Below, one piece after another: positions 7,874-13,371 of a stretch of DNA of 15,370 nucleotides. Under the pieces are notes generated by a model, which was given only the letters and a program-made list of their open reading frames with translations, did no database searches and was not told the DNA's origin. The first letter of the stretch is position 1. Every line of letters begins with the position of its first letter. The stretch comes from DATKGN01 sp964385705 (GTDB lineage: Bacteria; Patescibacteriota; Microgenomatia; UBA10105; UBA927), in contig CAYLQG010000035.1 of assembly GCA_964385705.1 (NCBI GenBank), positions 1 through 15,370 on the forward strand. Reading direction: 5' to 3'. The translations under genes were made by a program, and so were the position numbers.

Positions 7874-8020
7874 TTATATATAAAGCTGGTTCTCCTGAAT
7901 GTATCGTGCAACTTCCTTCGGCACAAACTGGTCAATCGGGAGACCCTTGCCCACCCGCTCCCTGATTTTTGTTGAGGAAATATTATTGTTAATCGATAAT
8001 TTGTCCACCACTATTCCAGT
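7874..8020 (-). pseudogene. 3' fragment of a second nadD copy
   Basis: Read on the minus strand, this frame encodes VVDKLSINNN, then ISSTKIRERVGKGLPIDQF, VPKEVARYI and a TAA stop. It matches the last quarter of the NadD encoded at 8621-9181 (ISSTKIRDRVGKGLPIDQF, VPKEVEEYI). Across the 25 codons from the N before ISST to KEV I count 12 base differences in 75, and 10 of the 11 changed codons are synonymous. The copy therefore diverged as a working gene before losing its front. The catalytic GxFxPxHxGH part is absent and the frame is closed by TAG at 8023-8021. A promoter-like pair lies exactly where a leaderless GTG start at 8011 would need it, so a 45-residue peptide might still be made. Confidence 0.8.
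7920..7942. repeat. Direct repeat shared with nadD (copy 1)
   Basis: A 23-nt stretch is identical to 8673-8695 inside intact nadD (it encodes LPIDQFV on the minus strand). Similarity continues on both sides at about 80-85 percent. The two copies lie 753 bp apart in the same orientation and flank the toxin-antitoxin pair, so they could recombine and delete it. Confidence 0.85.
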
Positions 8021-8046
8021 CTAAAGTGCGTTAGCCCAACCGTCAA
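8018..8046 (-). promoter_or_regulatory. Promoter-like pair in front of the nadD fragment
   Basis: On the minus strand TTGACG (8046-8041), a 17-bp spacer and TAGACT (8023-8018) precede GTG at 8011-8009, with 6 nt between the -10 and the GTG. This is the same geometry as the leaderless starts of other genes here. It lies downstream of the toxin gene and could also be chance. Confidence 0.35.
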
Positions 8047-8079
8047 CGCCTGAACCTAATCGGCTATATTTTGTCAAAA

Positions 8080-8343
8080 CTATCCCAACAGGTCCGTAAG
8101 CTTTTTATAGACGTCTTTCCGGTGACGGATGAGAACAATAAATATGTCGTCCCGTGTTTTACGGTATACAATCCGATAATTTCCTACACGAACACGAAAT
8201 ATATGTGGATATCCGGTTAGCCGTTCTTCTCCCTGCGGCGTTGAGAGTCGAAGAGAGCGTATTTTTTGAACAACAGCAATTTGGTCAAATTTATGAAGCT
8301 TTTTGAGCTCTTTCTCCGCTCGAGGCGATATCAGGATATTCAT
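8080..8343 (-). CDS. RelE/ParE-superfamily toxin
   Basis: This 87-residue basic protein starts MNILISPRAEKELKKLHKF and carries the family core FRVRVGNYRIVYRKT (49-63) and the terminal block IRHRKDVYKKL (72-82). Length and order (helix pair, then beta strands with R-V-G-x-Y-R) match RelE-type toxins. Members of this family that cut ribosome-bound mRNA use basic and aromatic C-terminal residues; H74, R75, K76 and Y79 could serve here. The ParE (gyrase) branch cannot be excluded. Its ATG overlaps the antitoxin stop as ATGA, so translation is coupled and the antitoxin is made first. The frame looks intact. Confidence 0.9.
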   Translation of the reverse strand: MNILISPRAEKELKKLHKFDQIAVVQKIRSLRLSTPQGEERLTGYPHIFRVRVGNYRIVYRKTRDDIFIVLIRHRKDVYKKLTDLLG

Positions 8344-8579
8344 AACCCCAACTCTTGAGTCACGTCATCGAAATTCCTGCTTTTAGAAAAATCGGTGTTT
8401 TTCACGGCAGCCACATCCTCTTTCTCTTCAAGAAGTGCAATAATTTTTTCAAACAATGTTTTCCCCACAAGATACGCCTGCACTTTATTGCGGTTTTCCA
8501 CCATCACGGGATAATCTGCTGCCTGAGCGATAACAGATGATGGATTTATTTTTAGTTGTGAAATGGATATCGTAGTCAT
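8340..8579 (-). CDS. Phd/YefM-type antitoxin
   Basis: This 79-residue protein reads MTTISISQLKINPSSVIAQA, then DYPVMVENRNKVQAYLVG, a helical LFEKIIALLEEKED and a polar C-terminal toxin-binding tail. The N-terminal half is the DNA-binding fold of the Phd/YefM family, with the strand pair around VMVENRNKVQAYLVG. I chose the ATG at 8579 over the one at 8585: the -10 box occupies 8591-8586, so transcription should begin at about 8579 and the upstream ATG would not be in the mRNA. It overlaps the toxin gene by 4 nt. The complex with toxin probably represses the operator at 8596-8624. Confidence 0.85.
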   Translation of the reverse strand: MTTISISQLKINPSSVIAQAADYPVMVENRNKVQAYLVGKTLFEKIIALLEEKEDVAAVKNTDFSKSRNFDDVTQELGL

Positions 8580-8585
8580 GAGCAT

Positions 8586-8614
8586 ATATTAGTGCTTAAC
8601 AGGTTTTTTGTCAA
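8586..8614 (-). promoter_or_regulatory. Toxin-antitoxin promoter
   Basis: On the minus strand TTGACA (8614-8609), exactly 17 bp, and TAATAT (8591-8586) form a near-consensus sigma70-type promoter. The predicted start at 8579 is the A of the antitoxin ATG, so the mRNA is leaderless. Confidence 0.75.
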
Positions 8615-8624
8615 GACCTGTTAA
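8596..8624. promoter_or_regulatory. Toxin-antitoxin operator: perfect 9-bp inverted repeat
   Basis: TTAACAGGT (8596-8604) and ACCTGTTAA (8616-8624) are perfect inverted repeats with an 11-bp spacer. Their centres are 20 bp apart, about two helical turns. They cover the -35 box and most of the spacer of the toxin-antitoxin promoter and overlap the nadD stop codon. No T-run follows, so a terminator is unlikely. A second short palindrome (GGTCTT-ATA-AAGACC, 8627-8641) lies just inside the nadD 3' end. Confidence 0.7.
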
Positions 8625-9181
8625 TTGGTCTTATAAAGACCGCGACTGGAGATATATTCTTCAACTTCCTTTGGCACAAACTGGTCAATCGGGAGGCCTT
8701 TGCCGACTCTATCTCTAATCTTTGTCGAGGAAATGTTGCTACCGATTAGCAGTTCATGATTAATAACCTTCATTCCATTGTAGAGCGGCTCGTTGGGGTA
8801 GCCGTACCGGGGAAAGACTAGAAATGGCATGCTATGAAGCAGTTTCTCCCAATCAAGCCACAAATGGAGTGTCGCCAGTTGATCGGAACCGACAATGAAT
8901 GAAAACGTGTGTTCTTTCGGCAATAACGGGAGGATGTGCACAGTTTCGCCATCTAACTTGTTATCAACTTCGATGGTAGAAACTCGTGTTTTAGGCAGAG
9001 TTAATAACTTCGTCATCGCAAGCCGCTCTTCGGGCGTTGCCACCGGCTTGGGCGGACTCTGACCAAAATTCGGCAAGAACCACACTTCGTCGGTGTCGGT
9101 AAAATCCAACACCTGCTGGGCGATCATGAGGTGTCCGAGATGCGGCGGATTAAAAGCTCCGCCGAGCAAAGAAATGTTCAT
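8621..9181 (-). CDS. nadD: Nicotinate-nucleotide adenylyltransferase
   Basis: NadD joins nicotinate mononucleotide and ATP to make deamido-NAD in NAD synthesis, in the cytoplasm. The 186-residue protein carries the nucleotidyltransferase signature GGAFNPPHLGHL (7-18; H14 and H17 are the HxGH pair), VGSDQLATLHLW in the middle, and the ISSTKIR motif (150-156) that binds ATP phosphates. Length is normal for the family. I start at ATG 9181, which places GGAFNPP right after MNISLL as in other NadD proteins; the frame extends only to a TTG at 9190. No clear Shine-Dalgarno is seen, and the upstream DNA consists of the repeats flanking the four-helix-bundle cassette. A metabolic gene between T4SS parts is odd; the toxin-antitoxin pair follows directly. 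Confidence 0.95.
   Translation of the reverse strand: MNISLLGGAFNPPHLGHLMIAQQVLDFTDTDEVWFLPNFGQSPPKPVATPEERLAMTKLLTLPKTRVSTIEVDNKLDGETVHILPLLPKEHTFSFIVGSDQLATLHLWLDWEKLLHSMPFLVFPRYGYPNEPLYNGMKVINHELLIGSNISSTKIRDRVGKGLPIDQFVPKEVEEYISSRGLYKTN
8673..8695. repeat. Direct repeat shared with the nadD fragment (copy 2)
   Basis: Identical over 23 nt to 7920-7942; this is the LPIDQFV-coding part of intact nadD. See the nadD fragment entry for the wider comparison. Confidence 0.85.
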
Positions 9182-9195
9182 AGTAATCAAATTTC

Positions 9196-9223
9196 AATAA
9201 TCCAATAAACGAATAATCCAATA
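9196..9223. repeat. Left flank repeat of the four-helix-bundle cassette
   Basis: AATAATCCAATA occurs twice (9196-9207 and 9212-9223) with a 16-bp period, directly upstream of nadD and just past the stop of the four-helix-bundle gene. The same 12-mer occurs in inverted orientation at the far side of that gene. Confidence 0.8.
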
Positions 9224-9237
9224 TTCCAAACTTACAA

Positions 9238-9597
9238 TCATTTTCGATTTCGTGTTTTAAAGATAATTGTCGTAATAATTTTAACGATCTCTTCTCCTTC
9301 ATTCATAATGTCCTTAGGCTCGGAGCGATTAATCGTATTCGTATCCGCCAACAGACGAATCCAATACATCGACTCTTTTGCTTCTTTACGGACGATTACG
9401 TAACAATGTATAAAATCGGCCTTCGTTAATGCTCCATCTGCTTCTTAATCATTTGCCCCGATCGAGGTTATCGATCGGAGTAGTTGTTGTAATAATACCT
9501 GATTTTCAAATGATTTCGGAACTTTCTTTATATAACGCAATACCGTTAAAACAAATTCATATATACGCTCGTGGATGTCCCGATTTTGCTTCTCCAT
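9238..9597 (-). pseudogene. Four-helix-bundle (23S rRNA IVS-type) protein gene with one in-frame stop
   Basis: Reading the minus strand from ATG 9597 gives MEKQNRDIHERIYEFVLTVL, then LLRSITSIGAND, a TAA stop (codon 51, 9447-9445), then EADGALTKADFIHC, EAKESMYWIRLLADT and a TGA stop at 9240-9238. Family members usually read LLRSxTSxGANYxEAxxAxSxxDF at this place, so the frame is right on both sides of the stop and a single CAA-to-TAA type change would explain it. The family was first seen in intervening sequences of 23S rRNA and is now common as stand-alone genes of unknown function in CPR genomes. Apart from that one codon all 119 positions look intact, so the loss is recent or the base is a sequencing error. 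Inverted repeats flank it. Confidence 0.8.
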
Positions 9598-9603
9598 GTG
9601 TTC

Positions 9604-9638
9604 ATTGGATTATTTTAGCATTGGGTTATTGGATTATT
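9604..9638. repeat. Right flank repeat of the four-helix-bundle cassette
   Basis: ATTGGATTATT (9604-9614) and TATTGGATTATT (9627-9638) are inverted copies of the left-flank AATAATCCAATA pair. The second copy contains the stop codon of the VirD4-like gene (9636-9634), so the cassette edge abuts the end of that gene. Confidence 0.8.
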
Positions 9639-11817
9639 TGCTTGTTTTCTTTGTATATCGTTCGCGGCTGCTCCGTATCACTTTTTCCCGATTCTGATTT
9701 TTGCTTTTCGGGAGCGGCAGCGTGTGTGCGGAAAACGGGCTACTCGTCTGATTGTCGATCGAGAGTTTACAAATCACTTCATAATTACCAAGGCCCACAA
9801 GCTCTTCTTCTTTGTATTTGAGTCCAAATTCCTTCGCGAGGATCCGCGCATCAGTCGCTCCGACGCTGAATGAGACGATAGAGCCCGCATTCCCGAATAT
9901 CGCTTTTTGCACGTCTTCGTCAATTTGCCCGATGTATTGGTTAGCAAGCGTCAGGTCGAGTCGATACTTGCGGGCCTCGGATAAAATTTTGATAAACGAC
10001 GTGGTCGCAAAGTTCTGGAACTCATCGACGTAGAGGTAGAAGTCGCGCCGTTCACTTTCGGCAAGATACACCCGGTTCATGGCTGCTAGCTGCATTTTGG
10101 TGATAATCATGGCGCCTAAAAGCGCGCTACTATCCTCGCCGAGCTTTCCCTGAGACAAATTAACAATGACGATCTTCCCCTGATTCATCATGTCCTCCAA
10201 ATCGACGGTCGACGTCGGGTTTCCGACGATGTTCCGTATTGTTTGCGACGAAAGGAACTGGCCTACTTTATTAAGAATCGGCGACACCGCTTCGCTGCGC
10301 ATCTGCGGGCTCATCTTGGCAAATTCATTGATCCAGAAATTCTTGAGCACCCGATCCTGCATCGACCCCACAATCTTCAACCGGTAATTCTCATTCGTCA
10401 GAAGCTCAGGGACCTGAAGAAGCGTGCTGTCGGGAACATTGAGAAGTGTCAGGATTGTATTTCTGAGAATATACTCGAGTCTCGGCCCCCAACTCAGATG
10501 ATAGAGTTTGTAAAAAATAGAGACGATGCCGGAGGACACGAGCTCACGGTATGCGGTATTTTTTACCTCAAGGGGGTTTAGATGAAACGGATACTCGATG
10601 TCGGCGGGATCAAGATATGCAACATCGTTAATCCTGTTGGAGGGCACATAGTCAAGAAGGATGTCGCACAGATCCCCGTGTGGATCAACAACAGCAACGC
10701 CTTCGCCATTTTTCATATCGTTTATGGCCATATTGGCAATCATCGTTGATTTTCCGGTCCCAGTTTTCCCGACAACATATACATGTTTCCGCCGGTCTTC
10801 TTTTTGTACGCCGAATGTAACGGTGCGGTTCTTATGTTCCGTCCTCGCGAAAAAATTTATGTGCTTCTTCGCCTCTTCATCATCTGTAGCAATCGGAAGG
10901 TTTTCCGGCGCTTCTCCAGTAAGCTGTGCGCCCCAGGAGATATTTTTAATCATGGAAAGAGTGAGACCCGGCGGATGCCAAAGAGAGGCAAGCTCGCTGG
11001 CGTTTAACACCTGGTGCCGGGGAGCCACGCGCCCACTTCGCTCCACAAATCCCTGTTCCAGCTTCTTTTTTTGCCAAAATGCGGGCTCAGTAAGCGCGAG
11101 GGCGTTCCCTTCTCCTAGTGTAAATACCCCGAATGTCCCCGCAACCGAATTAAGAAGTTCTTTTGCGCGGGCCTCCTGTGCGCCGACAGCGACCACGCGG
11201 ATAGCTGTTGTAAATCCGACTTCCGATATTTTCGTTTCAATGAGACGTGCGTGAGGGTGCGCCTTCATCCGGCCGGTTGTTGATGTAACGTCGGGGACTC
11301 CCCGCGCGATGACCCCTGCCGCCGCCTGCTGCCAACCCACCCCCGCCGGTTCCGCGCGAAACTGTATAGCAACCGCTTCGCCGACAGGCAATTTTGCAAG
11401 CTGCCCCAAGAGGCTCGCCATAGCATCCAGATCTTTGGCGTCTTTATATGTTTTCAGCGGGTAATAATAGGAGTTTGTGAGAGTGAGCTGCGCGGTAGCA
11501 TGAGGAAGCGAGAAAAAATGCGTCGCATAATCGGGAGCCGCAGTCAACAATAATTTTGGGTAATGTGCAGTAAGTTGGCTCTCGACATACGTTTGCATAT
11601 ATGTGGGGAGACCGACGAAGAAGTGAATTCTTGAATTAACGGAAACGATCTCAAAACTCAGGTATTTTGATGCATGGCGGGGGCCGAATATCCTCGCAAA
11701 AAACCCTCCATGACCGCCCGCCGACCCCAATGCCGCAAAAATTTGCTCCATCGCCGCGGGTGTTTCTTCAGAATCCCTTGAATTCTTTATTTCCAATAAC
11801 ACAAACGGAGAATCCAT
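9634..11817 (-). CDS. VirD4/TraG-like type IV coupling ATPase (soluble form)
   Basis: Of its 727 residues, about 1-320 form an N-terminal region I cannot name. The ATPase core follows: Walker A GKTGTGKS (350-357), VVDPHGD (376-382), GKIVIVNLSQG (547-557), Walker B FYLYVDEF (593-600, D598/E599) and TLANQYIGQ (623-631). A VirD4/TraG-like C-terminal part (AGSIVSFSVGATDARILAKEF) and a basic tail end the protein. Coupling proteins of this HerA/FtsK-type superfamily bring DNA or protein substrates to the secretion channel. No transmembrane helices are visible at the N-terminus, unlike classical VirD4, so it may bind the membrane through a partner. The ATG at 11817 lies 6 nt after a -10 box. It is divergent from the PrgI gene. 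Confidence 0.85.
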   Translation of the reverse strand: MDSPFVLLEIKNSRDSEETPAAMEQIFAALGSAGGHGGFFARIFGPRHASKYLSFEIVSVNSRIHFFVGLPTYMQTYVESQLTAHYPKLLLTAAPDYATHFFSLPHATAQLTLTNSYYYPLKTYKDAKDLDAMASLLGQLAKLPVGEAVAIQFRAEPAGVGWQQAAAGVIARGVPDVTSTTGRMKAHPHARLIETKISEVGFTTAIRVVAVGAQEARAKELLNSVAGTFGVFTLGEGNALALTEPAFWQKKKLEQGFVERSGRVAPRHQVLNASELASLWHPPGLTLSMIKNISWGAQLTGEAPENLPIATDDEEAKKHINFFARTEHKNRTVTFGVQKEDRRKHVYVVGKTGTGKSTMIANMAINDMKNGEGVAVVDPHGDLCDILLDYVPSNRINDVAYLDPADIEYPFHLNPLEVKNTAYRELVSSGIVSIFYKLYHLSWGPRLEYILRNTILTLLNVPDSTLLQVPELLTNENYRLKIVGSMQDRVLKNFWINEFAKMSPQMRSEAVSPILNKVGQFLSSQTIRNIVGNPTSTVDLEDMMNQGKIVIVNLSQGKLGEDSSALLGAMIITKMQLAAMNRVYLAESERRDFYLYVDEFQNFATTSFIKILSEARKYRLDLTLANQYIGQIDEDVQKAIFGNAGSIVSFSVGATDARILAKEFGLKYKEEELVGLGNYEVICKLSIDNQTSSPFSAHTLPLPKSKNQNREKVIRSSRERYTKKTSK

Positions 11818-11823
11818 ACCTGT

Positions 11824-11832
11824 ATCTTATCA
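11824..11832 (-). promoter_or_regulatory. Extended -10 of the VirD4-like gene (leaderless)
   Basis: On the minus strand TGATAAGAT (11832-11824) is an extended -10 (TG-n-TAAGAT) ending 6 nt before the ATG at 11817. No good -35 is seen, which is usual for extended -10 promoters. The spacing predicts an mRNA that begins at the ATG. Confidence 0.5.
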
Positions 11833-11839
11833 CAGCGCG

Positions 11840-11900
11840 CGTGAAATATCGGATATATTTTCGTGAAATCCGTGAAATGTAAAAATATCAGTTTTCACGG
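11840..11900. repeat. CGTGAAAT repeats and inverted repeat in the divergent promoter region
   Basis: CGTGAAAT occurs at 11840-11847, 11862-11869 and 11871-11878. CCGTGAAA (11870-11877) and TTTCACGG (11893-11900) form a perfect 8-bp inverted repeat around 15 nt. The group fills most of the gap between the divergent VirD4-like and PrgI genes and so may bind a shared regulator. It could instead be an intergenic repeat without regulatory role. Confidence 0.6.
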
Positions 11901-11920
11901 TCCTGATGCGCTTTGTACTA

Positions 11921-11949
11921 TTGCGCGGTAGTAAAAACGCCCGTACAAT
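11921..11949 (+). promoter_or_regulatory. Promoter of the PrgI-VirB4 operon
   Basis: TTGCGC (11921-11926), exactly 17 bp, and TACAAT (11944-11949) precede the ATG at 11959. A start 7 nt after the -10 would give a leader of about 3 nt, with no room for a Shine-Dalgarno. The hexamers equal those before the 1421-residue gene. Confidence 0.6.
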
Positions 11950-11958
11950 AATTATACG

Positions 11959-13371
11959 ATGGAACAGCATCCTGTCCCTCAAAACGTCACCACATTTCAG
12001 TTCCGCCTTATCGGCGACATGACGATTAAACAATTCGGCTATCTCGCCGGAGGCGCTATATTGGCATATATATCATATAAGCTGCCACTCCCCTTCTTTT
12101 TTACCTGGCCCATGACGATAGTTTTTGCCATCGGAGGCGTCGGATTTGCATTTGTCCCGGTTGAAGAGCGACCCATGGACATCTGGGTATTATCGTTTAT
12201 CAAAAGCGTTTACAGCCCCACACAATTTGTATGGGCCCGCGGAGCTGCTCCTGCGCCGGCCGTAAATCATAATCAACCACTGACAAAACAGGTCGTAACA
12301 CCAGCGCAGTCAGCGCCGCTCGTACAACCAGCGCAACCGGTAAAACAACAACCAGTGCCCCAACAACACGCCGCCCCTGTCACTCCCCCGTCTCCCGCCG
12401 CTGGACGCCCGATAGCAGATGTATTACAAAGTGTTTTCCCCGGCGCTCGCGCCCAGGCGGTTCAGCGGCCGCTCCAGACTCCCGCAGCACAGACTCAGCA
12501 AAAACCTGCGGTTGTGACGGTCCACCCTAAACAATCTGCGTGGGGGTGGCTCGCCAGCATGTTTACATTTTCGACGCCCAAACCGACAATGATGAATGCC
12601 AGCGTTGCAACAAACAACTATCCGATCCCGTCAATAACCGGCCGGCATATTGATTTTTCTCCACCTCCCATCGTCCGACCGGCAACACCAAAACCAACGG
12701 CTGCGGTTATTGAACAAACGAAACAAAAAGAAGAGGAGCTCGAAAAACAGGTCGTTTTACTCAAAAAGGATCTCGCAAGTTCATCAATGACTGAGGCGCG
12801 TGTATTAGAACTTCAGAAACAGCTCACACAGCTACTCGGAGAACGGGAGACCATGGAAAAGGAATTGGTGGCGCTCCGACGCCAGACGGCGACGCCCCCG
12901 CCCCCTCCCGCTGTGCTGAAGCCTTCTCCTGCACCGCAAAACCAATCGGGAACCCACGTGGCAACACCGGGTGCGGTCAAACAGCCGACGGTGAAAATCA
13001 TCACTCCAGAAAGCGCCGTGAAAGCAGGCCTTCCGAGACTCACGTCGTTCCCAAATATCGTTACCGGAATTATAAAAGACAGCGACAACACATTTCTACC
13101 GGGGGTCCTGGTTACCGTAAAAGACAAGGAGGGGGTCCCTCTGCGGGCTTTAAAAACAAACAGGCTTGGCCAATTTGCCGCGTCAACTCCGCTTGCCAAC
13201 GGCGTGTATTTTGTTGAAATCGAGGACCCGAGGATCCGATATGTTTTTGACCGCGTCCAAATCACGCTCAATGGTTCCATCGTTCCGGCTCTTGAGATTA
13301 TTGCAAAAAGTCAAAAACAGGTGAACCGCGAGAAGCTTGAAAAAGAGATTTTTGGAAAGCCGACGCCATGA
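11959..13371 (+). CDS. PrgI-family (VirB3-like) protein fused to coiled coil and beta-sandwich domain
   Basis: This is a 470-residue mosaic. Residues 1-95 match PrgI-family proteins: VPQNVTTFQFRLIGDMTIKQ, two hydrophobic hairpin segments (about 25-43 and 49-67) and an EERPMDIWVLSFIKS turn. These are VirB3-like inner-membrane subunits that work beside VirB4. A Pro/Gln/Ala-rich linker follows (about 96-248), then a coiled coil (about 250-310, EQTKQKEEELEKQVVLLKKD), a second Pro-rich linker, and a C-terminal domain (about 362-449) that resembles carboxypeptidase-regulatory-like or Cna-B-like sandwiches (VTGIIKDSDNTFLPGVLVTV, TNRLGQFAAST, NGVYFVEIED). The fusion is far longer than a minimal VirB3 of about 100 residues. 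The next gene overlaps by ATGA, so translation is coupled. Confidence 0.85.
   Translation: MEQHPVPQNVTTFQFRLIGDMTIKQFGYLAGGAILAYISYKLPLPFFFTWPMTIVFAIGGVGFAFVPVEERPMDIWVLSFIKSVYSPTQFVWARGAAPAPAVNHNQPLTKQVVTPAQSAPLVQPAQPVKQQPVPQQHAAPVTPPSPAAGRPIADVLQSVFPGARAQAVQRPLQTPAAQTQQKPAVVTVHPKQSAWGWLASMFTFSTPKPTMMNASVATNNYPIPSITGRHIDFSPPPIVRPATPKPTAAVIEQTKQKEEELEKQVVLLKKDLASSSMTEARVLELQKQLTQLLGERETMEKELVALRRQTATPPPPPAVLKPSPAPQNQSGTHVATPGAVKQPTVKIITPESAVKAGLPRLTSFPNIVTGIIKDSDNTFLPGVLVTVKDKEGVPLRALKTNRLGQFAASTPLANGVYFVEIEDPRIRYVFDRVQITLNGSIVPALEIIAKSQKQVNREKLEKEIFGKPTP

Noticed and set aside
8596..8624. Rho-independent terminator of nadD
   Set aside because: The 9-bp inverted repeat is strong but is not followed by a T-run in the nadD direction, and it overlaps the toxin-antitoxin promoter, so an operator is the better reading.
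9238..9597. Alternative genetic code (stop reassignment) to explain the TAA in the four-helix-bundle gene
   Set aside because: Known CPR recoding concerns TGA to glycine, not TAA. TAA ends most intact genes here (298, 687, 1056, 3535, 14027) and the frames need no reassigned codon.
9429..9821. 130-codon open frame on the plus strand across the repeat region
   Set aside because: It spans the end of the VirD4-like gene and the antisense of the four-helix-bundle gene and has no family features.
10661..11254. 197-codon open frame on the plus strand opposite the VirD4-like gene
   Set aside because: Its translation is Ser/Cys/Arg-rich with no recognisable domain, and it lies wholly antisense to conserved ATPase coding sequence. 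It is a shadow frame.
12813..13280. 155-codon open frame on the minus strand opposite the PrgI-fusion gene
   Set aside because: It is antisense to a well-supported gene with a strong promoter and coupled operon; its composition reflects the Pro-rich codons of the sense strand.
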